Shown: positions 7,859 to 15,360 of the stretch, piece by piece
How positions within the stretch are numbered: position 1 is the first letter of the stretch
How the letters are laid out: each line of letters begins with the position of its first letter
Assembly: GCF_008271695.1 (NCBI RefSeq)
Contig: NZ_VKKY01000002.1
Coordinates: 682,001-746,000, forward strand
Origin: Rufibacter hautae
Lineage (GTDB): Bacteria > Bacteroidota > Bacteroidia > Cytophagales > Hymenobacteraceae
Direction: 5' to 3'
DNA: 64,000 nucleotides
Position numbers and translations under genes: made by a program
The notes under the pieces: generated by a model
The model's input: only the letters and a program-made list of their open reading frames with translations
The model's database searches: none
What the model was told of the DNA's origin: nothing

Positions 7859-9007
7859 TTAATTTGGCTGCAAAACGCTTCCCGGTTGAAAGCTTTTCCT
7901 GAAGAAAGATTCAAGCTTGTCAAAGGGGATTTTATCCAGCCTGTCGTACAGGTCAACGTGGTCTGCCTTTGGTACAATCACCAACTCCTTCGGTCCCGAA
8001 GCCATTTTATAGATATCCTCAGAATAGTAACGGGAGTGGGCATTCTCCCCCGCAATCAGCAGGATGGGACGGGGGGAGATCATCTCGATGTTCGCGGCCA
8101 TCGGGAAGCTGAAGAAGGACATGGGGGTGGTAGCGGTCCAGGCAGTGGTGGAGTTGATGGACCTGGGGTGGAAGCCGCGTTTTGTGCGGTAATAATCGAA
8201 AAAGGAGGCTAAAACAGGATCTGGATTTTTAGGCAGTGTTTCCGGAAGTACCCGGGTACCTTTTACGATGTTGCCGTTTTCGTCAAAAGGAACTTCGTGT
8301 AAGCCTAAGGCATTTTTCCCGCTTTCTGCATCGTCCCAACGCTGCTGGCTCAGGTACTCAATCACTTTTTTGCGCTGTTCCGGTGTATAGCTGTCTTTGT
8401 GGCTGCGGCTCATGCTGCAGGACATGTCATACATCGAGGCCGTGGCAACGGCTTTGATCCGGCTGTCGCTGGTGGCGGCAGTAAGGGCCATTCCGCTCAA
8501 ACCACAGATGCCCACTGCACCAATGCTGTTGCGGTCTACCGAAGGTAACAAGCCGATATAGTCTACGGCTGCGCTGAAGTCTTCGGTGAAAATATCAGGC
8601 GAAGCCACGTTCCGCACCTCTCCGCCGCTCTCGCCGGTAAAAGAAGGGTCGAACGCCAAGGTCACGAATCCTCTGGCCGCCAACTCGTTTGCGTACAGCC
8701 CGGAAGATTGCTCTTTCACTGCCCCGAATGGACCACTCAAAATCAAGGCGGGCAGTTTTTGATTGGTAACACCTTTAGGCGTGTACAAATCACCCGTAAT
8801 GGTAATCCCATAACGGTTCTTGAAGGTTACTTCTTTTCGGGTAACCTTATCGCTTAATTGAAAGGTATAGTGGTCTTTTTCTGTTGTCACTTTCATGGCT
8901 TTTGCCTGGCCTGATTTCACTGTCTGGTTTGTCTGTGCCGTTACTTGTCCTAACACTAGAAGGCAGGTAATAGCTAAAAGGGATATGTTTTTCATCTTTT
9001 TACACAT
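7859..9007 (-). CDS. Secreted alpha/beta hydrolase (YcjY/dienelactone-hydrolase-like)
   Basis: The 382-residue protein has an N-terminal signal peptide ending near VTAQ (residue 25). The alpha/beta-hydrolase core includes ILSGPFGAVKEQ (oxyanion-hole side), DPSFTGESGG, and a nucleophile elbow GICGLSG at 166-172 with a cysteine at 168, the place where relatives have GICGGGG. The late PKADHVDLYD supplies the catalytic His. A Cys nucleophile is usual in dienelactone hydrolases and in this YcjY-like family. Met5 is an alternative start. It is separated from the acetyltransferase gene upstream by only 32 bases, so the two are probably one transcript. The substrate is an unknown ester, lactone or small acyl compound. 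Confidence 0.85.
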   Translation of the reverse strand: MCKKMKNISLLAITCLLVLGQVTAQTNQTVKSGQAKAMKVTTEKDHYTFQLSDKVTRKEVTFKNRYGITITGDLYTPKGVTNQKLPALILSGPFGAVKEQSSGLYANELAARGFVTLAFDPSFTGESGGEVRNVASPDIFTEDFSAAVDYIGLLPSVDRNSIGAVGICGLSGMALTAATSDSRIKAVATASMYDMSCSMSRSHKDSYTPEQRKKVIEYLSQQRWDDAESGKNALGLHEVPFDENGNIVKGTRVLPETLPKNPDPVLASFFDYYRTKRGFHPRSINSTTAWTATTPMSFFSFPMAANIEMISPRPILLIAGENAHSRYYSEDIYKMASGPKELVIVPKADHVDLYDRLDKIPFDKLESFFRKSFQPGSVLQPN

Positions 9008-9039
9008 TTAAGTTTGGTTTCATCTGGGGGAGAAACTTG

Positions 9040-9639
9040 TTATCCATCAATGGTTTTGATGACTTTGGCGGGAACGCCGCCTACAATGGTATTGGCCGGG
9101 ACGTCTTTGGAAACGACGGCGCCGGCAGCCACAATGGCGTTTTCCCCAATGGTCACGCCAGGCAAGATGGTGGCCGCCGCGCCAATCCAGGCATTCCGTT
9201 TGATGAGGATCGGCTTGCAGATAAGGGCTCTGCGGTCAGCGGGATTTACGGGGTGGTTTTCGGTGATGAGGTTCACTTTGGGGCCTAGCAACACATGATC
9301 TTCCAGAGTGATTCCGCCCATGTCCAGGAAGGAGCAGGCATGGTTAATGAAGACGTTTTTGCCTATGCGCGTGAACCGCCCGAAATTGGTGTGGAAAGGC
9401 GCGAAGACAGTAGTACTCTCGTCCAGTGGGGTACCTATGATCTCGCTTAGCCGCTCCCGTATCTGGTCCACATCGGTATAGGCGTTGAGACCGGCAGATA
9501 GGCCTATTGTTCGGGTGACTATTTCCTGTATTTTATAATAATGCGGGTCATCCAGGCGGATCGGCTCCCCGGCTTTCATTCTGTCAAAGATGTCTCTGTC
9601 ACTTTGAACCAGGACAACTTGTTCTTCCAACTTTTCCAT
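9040..9639 (-). CDS. Sugar O-acetyltransferase, left-handed beta-helix (Maa/LacA type)
   Basis: The 199-residue protein has the N-terminal maltose-acetyltransferase helical domain ([17 protein letters not shown]), then hexapeptide repeats ([64 protein letters not shown] in pieces). The catalytic His is in TENHPV. It transfers acetyl from acetyl-CoA to a sugar or related hydroxyl. A good AAAGGGA ribosome binding site precedes the ATG. It is the first gene after the AraC regulator on the same strand and has its own promoter with an AraC-type operator. Confidence 0.9.
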   Translation of the reverse strand: MEKLEEQVVLVQSDRDIFDRMKAGEPIRLDDPHYYKIQEIVTRTIGLSAGLNAYTDVDQIRERLSEIIGTPLDESTTVFAPFHTNFGRFTRIGKNVFINHACSFLDMGGITLEDHVLLGPKVNLITENHPVNPADRRALICKPILIKRNAWIGAAATILPGVTIGENAIVAAGAVVSKDVPANTIVGGVPAKVIKTIDG

Positions 9640-9663
9640 TCCCTTTGCCTTTTATTTACCATG

Positions 9664-9671
9664 CAAAGGTA
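9664..9671 (-). promoter_or_regulatory. -7 promoter box TACCTTTG of the acetyltransferase operon
   Basis: On the minus strand TACCTTTG matches the Bacteroidota -7 consensus exactly and lies 24 bases before the acetyltransferase ATG. There is no good -33 TTG at the expected distance; instead the direct-repeat operator at 9700-9729 starts 28 bases upstream, as expected for an activator-dependent promoter. An identical TACCTTTG with nearly the same spacing stands before the AraC gene itself. Confidence 0.6.
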
Positions 9672-9699
9672 CTCCGGCCCATACCCTAAGGGGTAAAGG

Positions 9700-9729
9700 A
9701 AATCAAACCGATACTTATGAAATTCAAAC
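9700..9729 (-). promoter_or_regulatory. AraC-type direct-repeat operator, copy 1
   Basis: Two half-sites TCAAAC (plus strand) start 21 bp apart (9703-9708 and 9724-9729), i.e. two helical turns, in a 30-base block that is repeated with few changes at 10875-10904. Both blocks share AAATCAAACCG, TACTTA, GAA and TCAAAC in the same order. This copy overlaps the last codon and stop of the AraC gene and sits just upstream of the acetyltransferase promoter. A pair of direct half-sites in phase on one face of the helix is typical of AraC/XylS dimers. Binding is inferred from layout. Confidence 0.6.
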
Positions 9730-10602
9730 CTCCTGCGTGCGTAGGGCCTTGGGGTTGGTGCCGGTCATGCGCTTGAAGTAGTTGTTGAAATAGGAGGGGT
9801 ACTCGAAGCCCAGGGCGTAGGCGATGTCGGCGATGTTCCAGTCGGTGTGCTGCAGCAGGGCCTTGGCCTCGCTGATGATGCGCTCCGCAATGTGGGCAGT
9901 GGTGGGCTTGCCGGTTACTTCCTTCACGGCGCGGTTCAGGTAGTTGGCGTGCACATTCAGGTTGGTGGCGTAGTCCTGCGCCGTTTTCAGCTGCAGAGGA
10001 CGGTCGGCGGTCTCAATGGGAAACTGGCGCTCCAGAAGCTCCAGGAACACAGAGGTGAGGCGGGACAAGGCATTTTTGGGTTGGTCCACGTCCTCGGAGG
10101 GTTGTAGCTTGAGGGCCTCATGGATGATGAGGTGGATGTAGTTGCGGATCAGGTCGTCCTTATGGGCGTACTCCGTCCGTTGCTCCTCTATCATCCTTTG
10201 GAAGAGGGAGTTGAGGAACAGCCGCTGCTCCTCGGTGATCTTTAGCACCGGGGTACCGCCGATCTTGAACAGAGGGGATTGCTGCAGACTCTCCGAGCGG
10301 TCTGCCTGCTTCAGGAAGTCCTCCGAGAAAAGGATGGTATACCCTACGTAGCTGGTGGAGATGGTCTCCCAGGAGTAGGGGATGTGTGGGTTTCCGAAAA
10401 ACAGCACCGTGCCTTCCTGCTCAAAGCTCCTGTCGGCGTAGTGGATGGCGCTCTTGCCAGTGGTCAGGCAGATCTTGTAGAAGTCTTTTCTGCTATAGGT
10501 GCGAATAGCATTGCCGTCGCTTTCTATCTGGAACACATTGAACCCCTTTAGCTTTAGATCCTTGTTAAAATCGGAGATAGAACGCTCTTTTGTGTTTGGC
10601 AT
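9724..10602 (-). CDS. AraC-family transcriptional regulator
   Basis: The 292-residue protein has an N-terminal cupin-like sensor region (SAIHYADRSFEQEGTV, FGNPHIPYSWE) and a C-terminal pair of helix-turn-helix motifs (NLNVHANYLNRAVKEVTG and IADIAYALGFEYPSYFNNYF). This is the type usually found next to oxidoreductase clusters in Bacteroidota. It is transcribed toward the acetyltransferase/hydrolase/SDR genes. A probable operator is found both at its own promoter, far upstream, and at the acetyltransferase promoter, so it likely autoregulates and controls the cluster. The inducer is unknown. Confidence 0.92.
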   Translation of the reverse strand: MPNTKERSISDFNKDLKLKGFNVFQIESDGNAIRTYSRKDFYKICLTTGKSAIHYADRSFEQEGTVLFFGNPHIPYSWETISTSYVGYTILFSEDFLKQADRSESLQQSPLFKIGGTPVLKITEEQRLFLNSLFQRMIEEQRTEYAHKDDLIRNYIHLIIHEALKLQPSEDVDQPKNALSRLTSVFLELLERQFPIETADRPLQLKTAQDYATNLNVHANYLNRAVKEVTGKPTTAHIAERIISEAKALLQHTDWNIADIAYALGFEYPSYFNNYFKRMTGTNPKALRTQEV

Positions 10603-10839
10603 AACGGAAATTAAAAAATCAATTCAATATGACAAATCTGCGCAACAGAAGTGATTGTCCTCCACATTTTTAAAGCTGCCTCTTACTCCCTTGTCCAGAT
10701 TGGGATACTTTTCTGGTCCTACAGTTGGAGAGCAAGTTCTGGGACAAAGCAGCAGGCCTTCCCACGGAGCGCGCTCCTATATGGTTATGGGGAGAATTTA
10801 GGGTTTCTATTTTACTCCTTTTGCCAGTATGATGCAGCA
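10603..10839 (-). other. Long untranslated leader of the AraC gene
   Basis: If transcription starts from the box at 10840-10847, the AraC mRNA has a leader of roughly 230 bases without a credible open frame. It contains a 12-base perfect palindrome GGAGCGCGCTCC (10766-10777). No known riboswitch was recognised. A stretch this long before a regulator gene may hold post-transcriptional control, but nothing shows that directly. Confidence 0.4.
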
Positions 10840-10847
10840 CAAAGGTA
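10840..10847 (-). promoter_or_regulatory. -7 promoter box TACCTTTG of the AraC gene
   Basis: The minus-strand TACCTTTG is identical to the acetyltransferase promoter box. The operator copy at 10875-10904 begins 27 bases upstream, against 28 at the other promoter. Both spacers also contain CTTAGGG. The match in box and spacing supports both as real promoters under the same activator. Confidence 0.55.
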
Positions 10848-10874
10848 ACCCTTCCCTAAGTTGCGCGAAAATAA

Positions 10875-10904
10875 AAATCAAACCGTTACTTAAGAATCTC
10901 AAAC
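10875..10904 (-). promoter_or_regulatory. AraC-type direct-repeat operator, copy 2
   Basis: Half-sites TCAAAC at 10878-10883 and 10899-10904 lie 21 bp apart. The block matches copy 1 at about 25 of 30 positions. It lies upstream of the probable AraC promoter, consistent with autoregulation. Confidence 0.6.
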
Positions 10905-11126
10905 TACTTGCGGTTTTCTTAGAAATCAGAAGTTTGCAACCTATAGTTGAAGTGATAAAATAGATTTCCGATTGAGCAGTTCAGGAATCCTTAGAGTTCT
11001 ATGCTTTTTTTACCATTTACGGTGCAGGCCCAATTGTCATTTCTAATAATAAACTACCATAATTAGTGGCTTATGGGTTCTCTTCTAGTAATTTCTTAGT
11101 AGCAATCTGAGGGGAGTAGAGACTAT

Positions 11127-11600
11127 TTACTTAGGGCTGATTCTCTGGGCGGAGGACTCTTTACTGCCCACCGCGGGCACTATTTTCCCAACTTTTCCTA
11201 ACCCATATTTGGGCATGTTGCTGTAAATGCACTCATACTCCCCAGTTCTTACCTTAAACGTCTCGTGCCAGATTCCCACCTCACCGCTCTTTCTGACCTT
11301 TTGGTTGAAGTCTTTCCAAGCGGGGTAGTGAGCCCCATCTCGGTCTTTTGCGTAAGCCTCCAACTGCTCAAACGATCTCCAGTATTGCGCAATAACAGGA
11401 GGGAGGCCGCCGTACATCTGGAAACCCAGGAACCCGCTCTCGGGCTTGCCGGAAAGCTCCCGCAGCATTCTGGGCATGGCTTGGGCGACCGGAACCCATT
11501 TATGGAACTTCCAAAAGCTATTGATGCGCATCCCAATGAGGAAAACCACGAAATCTCCCTCCACATCCACGGTCATTCTTTGGTTGATTGTCTTTGCCAT
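11127..11600 (-). CDS. DUF4188 family protein
   Basis: The 157-residue protein has the DUF4188 pattern: an early [21 protein letters not shown] segment in pieces, [56 protein letters not shown] and a closing GLGK. The fold is a ferredoxin-like dimeric alpha/beta barrel related to haem-dependent phenylacetaldoxime dehydratase. No enzymatic role is proven for most members. It stands alone, with about 270 bases of non-coding DNA before the AraC operator on one side and a 550-base gap on the other. Confidence 0.85.
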   Translation of the reverse strand: MAKTINQRMTVDVEGDFVVFLIGMRINSFWKFHKWVPVAQAMPRMLRELSGKPESGFLGFQMYGGLPPVIAQYWRSFEQLEAYAKDRDGAHYPAWKDFNQKVRKSGEVGIWHETFKVRTGEYECIYSNMPKYGLGKVGKIVPAVGSKESSAQRISPK

Positions 11601-12097
11601 ATGTAATTAGTTATTAATGGAAGTTGTGAGGTTTAATGGAAACGCCTGGTGTGTAGTAATGGACAGGGATTTACTCTCTGCAGCGGCCATGCAGCTTGCT
11701 AGGTCCTTTTTTATCGTTCCTTGACCTTGAGTCCGAGTAGCTTGCCGAAGCTAAAAGATAAAATCTGATAAACCAATTAGGTAAGGGTAATGGCTTGATA
11801 AGGCAAAGCAACCCCCTTGGTTTTATTTTACAAATCATCCGTTTCCATCAATACGTGTTCCATGCTCCTTATTAATCCCTTGGATAAGTCGGTAGGATTG
11901 TTTTAGCTCTATGTTTAAGGCTGTCTATTGGAGATTAGCCCCATCGTGGCTTCCTGCTTTAATTTGGTAAGTTCTAGAAGAATTTAAGTGCTGAGAAGTA
12001 TACAACGCATTACTATAGTGGCCTTTAAGGCCAAATTGGAAGGCAGCCAAACCAAACCAGAAGGTAAAAACTAATCCTGGTTGCGTGTGGATATGGC
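11601..12097. other. Intergenic stretch without a convincing gene
   Basis: About 500 bases lie between divergently transcribed genes. Only short frames of poor quality are present, the longest being 35 codons at 11618. One perfect palindrome, TGGCCTTTAAGGCCA, lies at 12019-12033. I see no RNA gene. Confidence 0.45.
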
Positions 12098-12106
12098 TAA
12101 ACTTTG
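12081..12106 (+). promoter_or_regulatory. Possible promoter of the M15-like gene
   Basis: TTG at 12081-12083 is followed after 14 bases by TAAACTTTG (12098-12106), close to but not exactly TAnnTTTG because it has one extra base. It lies about 54 bases before the ATG at 12160. This is a weak call. Confidence 0.3.
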
Positions 12107-12159
12107 TAGTTTTATGTAAGTAACCGATCCGATTCAGTTTGAACCGAAGTCGTTTTGTA

Positions 12160-13095
12160 ATGTCGCCGTTGAATAAATCTCTCAGGAAAAAGCCGCTTTT
12201 AACCGTTTACCTGTTCCTTTTAGGCGGCGGCTTGCTTTTGCCTGATTTCCTCTCTTCGTATAAAGAATCATCGGCAGCCCAATCTAAATCCTCGTCTCGC
12301 CTAGTTCCTGCATCCAAATTAGAGATTGATTCTGCCATGGCCTTAAGGGGCAAGTCGCAGTTTGAACAGAGTTTACCAATGCACCTTCCTTTGCCGGAGG
12401 AAGACGACTGGGTGAGGAGGAGGTTACTGAAAGACCATGGCGCTATTTTCGTGGCCCAGGGCAGTGTTGTTCATCCGCCTAAGATCATTTTTGACGATGC
12501 GGTAGATTGCGCCAATTGGCAGGCACAAATTAAGACTCGCCGCGAAAAAATAGGAGGGACCTCGGTAGAACTTCAGACTGAGGCAATGGAGGCATTGCTC
12601 GCTGCCCGTACAGAAGCCGCTAAGAAGAATCTCCGGATCACTCCGCGAGGCACCAGGGCTGCCCGTCGGACTTACCGGGACACGGAAAAAATATGGAGCA
12701 GCCGCATTCTCCCTGGACTGGACTACTGGCAACGCCGCAAAAAGTTGAGTGCCCGCGAGGCAGCCCGTATCCGCGCGATGGTTCCTCCCCAGCAAGTAGA
12801 AGAGATTTTAAAACTAGAAGCTCGCGGACTGTATTTCAGCCGGAATTTTTCCAAGCCCGTGCTGTACTCAGGATCGGCTCCCGGAGCTTCGCAGCATATT
12901 TCCATGCTGGCCCTTGATGTCAATGAAAACGAGAAAGCGGAGGTGCGCGCTATTCTGGCCCGGCACGGTTGGTTCCAGACGGTTATCTCAGATCTGCCGC
13001 ATTTTACTTATTTGGGCACAACCCAAGAAAAGCTGCCAGCGCTTGGGTTGAAGAAGACAGTAAAGAATAATCGGGTTTACTGGACGCCAGAATAG
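12160..13095 (+). CDS. Secreted M15-like peptidase (VanY/D-Ala carboxypeptidase fold)
   Basis: The 311-residue product starts at ATG here; a TTG start 21 bases earlier is possible. An N-terminal hydrophobic segment (LLTVYLFLLGGGLLLPDF) is a signal or anchor. The C-terminal third looks like the M15 zinc peptidase core: SQHISMLALDV supplies a His and an Asp spaced like SxHxxGxAxD, and SDLPHFTYLG supplies the last His, with Asp in place of the usual Glu and Pro in place of Trp in ExWH. The middle region is rich in Arg/Lys/Glu helices. Members trim peptidoglycan stem peptides. Because two key motif positions deviate, catalytic activity is less sure than the fold. Confidence 0.6.
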   Translation: MSPLNKSLRKKPLLTVYLFLLGGGLLLPDFLSSYKESSAAQSKSSSRLVPASKLEIDSAMALRGKSQFEQSLPMHLPLPEEDDWVRRRLLKDHGAIFVAQGSVVHPPKIIFDDAVDCANWQAQIKTRREKIGGTSVELQTEAMEALLAARTEAAKKNLRITPRGTRAARRTYRDTEKIWSSRILPGLDYWQRRKKLSAREAARIRAMVPPQQVEEILKLEARGLYFSRNFSKPVLYSGSAPGASQHISMLALDVNENEKAEVRAILARHGWFQTVISDLPHFTYLGTTQEKLPALGLKKTVKNNRVYWTPE

Positions 13096-13122
13096 AGGCC
13101 GCTTCTACCATTAGGAAGGATT

Positions 13123-13168
13123 TTCTGTTTTAGGTAAGCTTTCGAAAAAACGCCTCCAAAACAGAGAA
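13123..13168. repeat. Intergenic palindromic repeat (TTTTAGG family)
   Basis: TTCTGTTTTAGG on the left pairs with CCTCCAAAACAGAGAA on the right with a 3-base bulge. It lies just after the stop codon of the M15-like gene and may also act as its terminator. It belongs to the dispersed family described at 41054-41090, 44097-44131 and elsewhere. Confidence 0.55.
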
Positions 13169-13327
13169 TACAATTAAATAAATCCAATATAGAAGATGAG
13201 TTGTGTTTTTGGAGGATTCTTGATTAAAGGTATTTTTCCGTTACTTTGCAACAGGAGCTATCAGTATAAATACTGAACAAAGGCTTCTAGTTTCATAAGA
13301 AACAGTACTCAGTAATACCTTATCTGA

Positions 13328-13783
13328 ATGAAGAAACTCAAAAACGTGCTTTTGGTGGATGACGATGAGATTACCCTTTTTCTTAAATCTATGTTGTTAG
13401 CCTCTGAAGGATCCGCTGAGGAGATACTAATGGCCAGTAACGGCCAGGAAGCACAGAGAATCTTAGAGGAGAGATGCTCTACGGCCAAGGTATGCAGTTG
13501 CGATTTAGATGTGATCCTGCTTGATATTAACATGCCCGTCATGACTGGATTCGAATTCTTGGAAGAGTACGGCCAAATGGATTTGGCTTGCGACCCAAAG
13601 TTGGTAATTCTCTCCAGTTCAAACCATCCGCTTGACCAAGCCCAAGCGGGAAAGTTCGCCTTAGCCGGAATGCTTACTAAACCACTCAATGTACAGGACC
13701 TAACTGACCTTCTGCTCCAGAACTCAGAACCGGAAAATGAACTGCTTAAGCAAAAACCATCAAGTGATAGAAATCCTCATTAG
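13328..13783 (+). CDS. Single-domain response regulator
   Basis: The 151-residue protein is a receiver domain only. The acidic pocket is DDD at 11-13, the phosphoacceptor is Asp66 in LLDINMP, the switch Ser/Thr is in ILSSSNHP, and the conserved Lys is in LTKPLN. No output domain follows. Such free-standing receivers, common in Cytophagales, act in phosphorelays or on partner proteins. A TTACTTTG element about 75 bases upstream may be its promoter. No histidine kinase is encoded nearby, so its partner is elsewhere in the genome. Confidence 0.92.
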   Translation: MKKLKNVLLVDDDEITLFLKSMLLASEGSAEEILMASNGQEAQRILEERCSTAKVCSCDLDVILLDINMPVMTGFEFLEEYGQMDLACDPKLVILSSSNHPLDQAQAGKFALAGMLTKPLNVQDLTDLLLQNSEPENELLKQKPSSDRNPH

Positions 13784-14036
13784 GTAAGGCTCCTATTTGT
13801 TTCTAATAAAGAGTGTTGGAATACTAGGCATATGGAAAGGAGCCTTCCGGAAATTAGATCCAGGGTCTTTTTTGAAAGTTATATTTGAATTCCTTAACTT
13901 CTTAGGTGCCGAAAAGATAGTAAGCTCCGTTTTGTGATACAGGGTAGAGTTTAAGGTCAAGACATTTAGTCTCTCTGCTTTTACTTCAAAAACTACTTCA
14001 AGCGCAATTAATGAGTATAAAGCAGGAGAAATTGAA

Positions 14037-14771
14037 ATGGCAAAGATTTTCATCACCGGCTCAGCCGACGGGCTGGGGCAGCTAGCCGCGAAGGCATTGC
14101 TCCAGCAGGGGCACCAGGTTGTGTTGCACGCGCGCAATGCAGAGCGCGGTCGAAAGGCTTTGAAGGCTAACCCGGAAGCAGAGACGGTGCTCATCGGGGA
14201 TCTGTCTAATATGCAGGACACCATCCAACTTGCCTCACAGGTGAATGCGTCAGGGCCCTTTGATGTGGTCATCCATAATGCCGGCGTTTACCAGGGCAGC
14301 GCCAAAGATATCTTCGCGGTGAATACCCTGGCGCCTTATATCCTGACCTGCCTGGTGCAGAAACCCAAGCGGCTGATCTACCTGAGTTCGGGCATGCACC
14401 TGCAGGGACGTGCGAACCTTGATAAATTCCATCCGGATAATAGCTCCATTTCCTATTCTGACTCAAAACTGCATGTGCTCATGCTCTGCAAGGCGGTAGC
14501 ACAAAAGTGGCCTGATGTGTACGCCAATGCCCTGGACCCGGGCTGGGTTCCCACCAAAATGGGAGGACGCGGCGCCCCGGACAATCTGGAGAAAGGATTT
14601 GCCACCCAGGTCTGGCTCTCCACAAGCAATGATCCGCAGGCAAAGGTAAGCGGCCGATACTTTTTCCATCAAAAGGAAAGACCTTACAACCTGGCCGCTG
14701 ATGACGTTCACCTGCAGGAGAGATTTCTGGATTTGTGCCAAGAGATCACAGGTGTTTCCTTTCCTGCTTAA
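14037..14771 (+). CDS. Short-chain dehydrogenase/reductase, second copy type
   Basis: The 244-residue SDR has TGSADGLG (cofactor motif), a HARNAERG segment favouring NADP, HNAG in place of NNAG, a catalytic Ser in YLSSG and YSDSK as the active-site Tyr/Lys. NALDPGWVPTKMGG is the usual post-catalytic segment. An AGGAG ribosome binding site lies 7 bases before the ATG. It is followed at 43 bases by a cupin gene, repeating the SDR-plus-cupin pairing seen at 6.4-7.8 kb. Confidence 0.9.
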   Translation: MAKIFITGSADGLGQLAAKALLQQGHQVVLHARNAERGRKALKANPEAETVLIGDLSNMQDTIQLASQVNASGPFDVVIHNAGVYQGSAKDIFAVNTLAPYILTCLVQKPKRLIYLSSGMHLQGRANLDKFHPDNSSISYSDSKLHVLMLCKAVAQKWPDVYANALDPGWVPTKMGGRGAPDNLEKGFATQVWLSTSNDPQAKVSGRYFFHQKERPYNLAADDVHLQERFLDLCQEITGVSFPA

Positions 14772-14814
14772 GGAAGAAGCGCAAACAATACGGTAATCAA
14801 AAAGGGACTTGAAA

Positions 14815-15208
14815 ATGGAAATAGTAAAAATAGGCTCTCAGCCATCCGGCAAAGGTCCGGAGGATTGGTTTACTGGAGCGGTGCGCATTGATCCGCTGTT
14901 TGCCGCGAATGAAGCCAGACGGGGAGCAGGGGCCAGCGTTACCTTTGAACCAGGGGCCAGAACTGCCTGGCACACCCATCCTTTGGGCCAGACGTTGATT
15001 GTAACTGCCGGCTGCGGTTGGGTACAAAAAGAAGGCGGACCCGTGGAAGAGGTTCACCCGGGTGATGTGGTCTGGTTTGAACTAAACGAAAAGCATTGGC
15101 ACGGGGCCACGCCCTACCGGAATGACGCACATTGCCATTCAAGAGACCCTAAATGGCAAAGTGGTGGACTGGATGGAGAAAGTCACCGATGAGCAGTATC
15201 GTAAATAA
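14815..15208 (+). pseudogene. Cupin protein ((R)-mandelonitrile-lyase-like) with a C-terminal frameshift
   Basis: The reading frame from ATG (ribosome site AAGGGA) encodes a full small cupin: [17 protein letters not shown] as motif 1 and [18 protein letters not shown] as motif 2. It then departs from the family after residue 100 ([12 protein letters not shown]...) and stops at 15192. In the next frame the DNA reads [20 protein letters not shown] and [10 protein letters not shown], the exact family ending, stopping at 15208. Removing one base, most simply the T at 15115, restores a continuous protein. Either this is a one-base insertion in the gene or a sequencing error. All metal ligands lie before the shift, so the product may still fold. 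It probably forms a unit with the SDR gene just upstream. Confidence 0.8.
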
Positions 15209-15287
15209 CCTAAGTGTCTCTGTAGCCTTCTTGACCTAGGTTCTTGAGAAATACAGCCACAAACATCCATAAGGAAAGCGCATGGTA

Positions 15288-15351
15288 AAATACCTGGTTC
15301 TGTTTTAGGCTTGTTTTCTTCAGAAGAAGCCTAAAACAGAACCAGGTATTT
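15288..15351. terminator. Perfect 25-bp hairpin between convergent genes
   Basis: The arms 15288-15312 and 15327-15351 pair perfectly. The outer part (AAATACCTGGTTC) is unique to this site, while the inner part (TGTTTTAGGCTT) is the dispersed repeat core. The right side is followed by TTTTT, and the left side reads AAAA, so it can stop transcription both of the cupin gene (plus) and of the radical SAM gene (minus). Confidence 0.8.
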
Positions 15352-15360
15352 TTTTCTACA

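Noticed and set aside
10651-10848. Plus-strand frame of 65 codons upstream of the AraC gene
   Set aside because: Lies in the AraC leader on the other strand with no start signal; its end covers the TACCTTTG box.
13793-14272. Minus-strand open frame of 159 codons between the response regulator and the SDR
   Set aside because: More than half overlaps the SDR gene on the other strand; Ser/Cys-rich composition and no good start.
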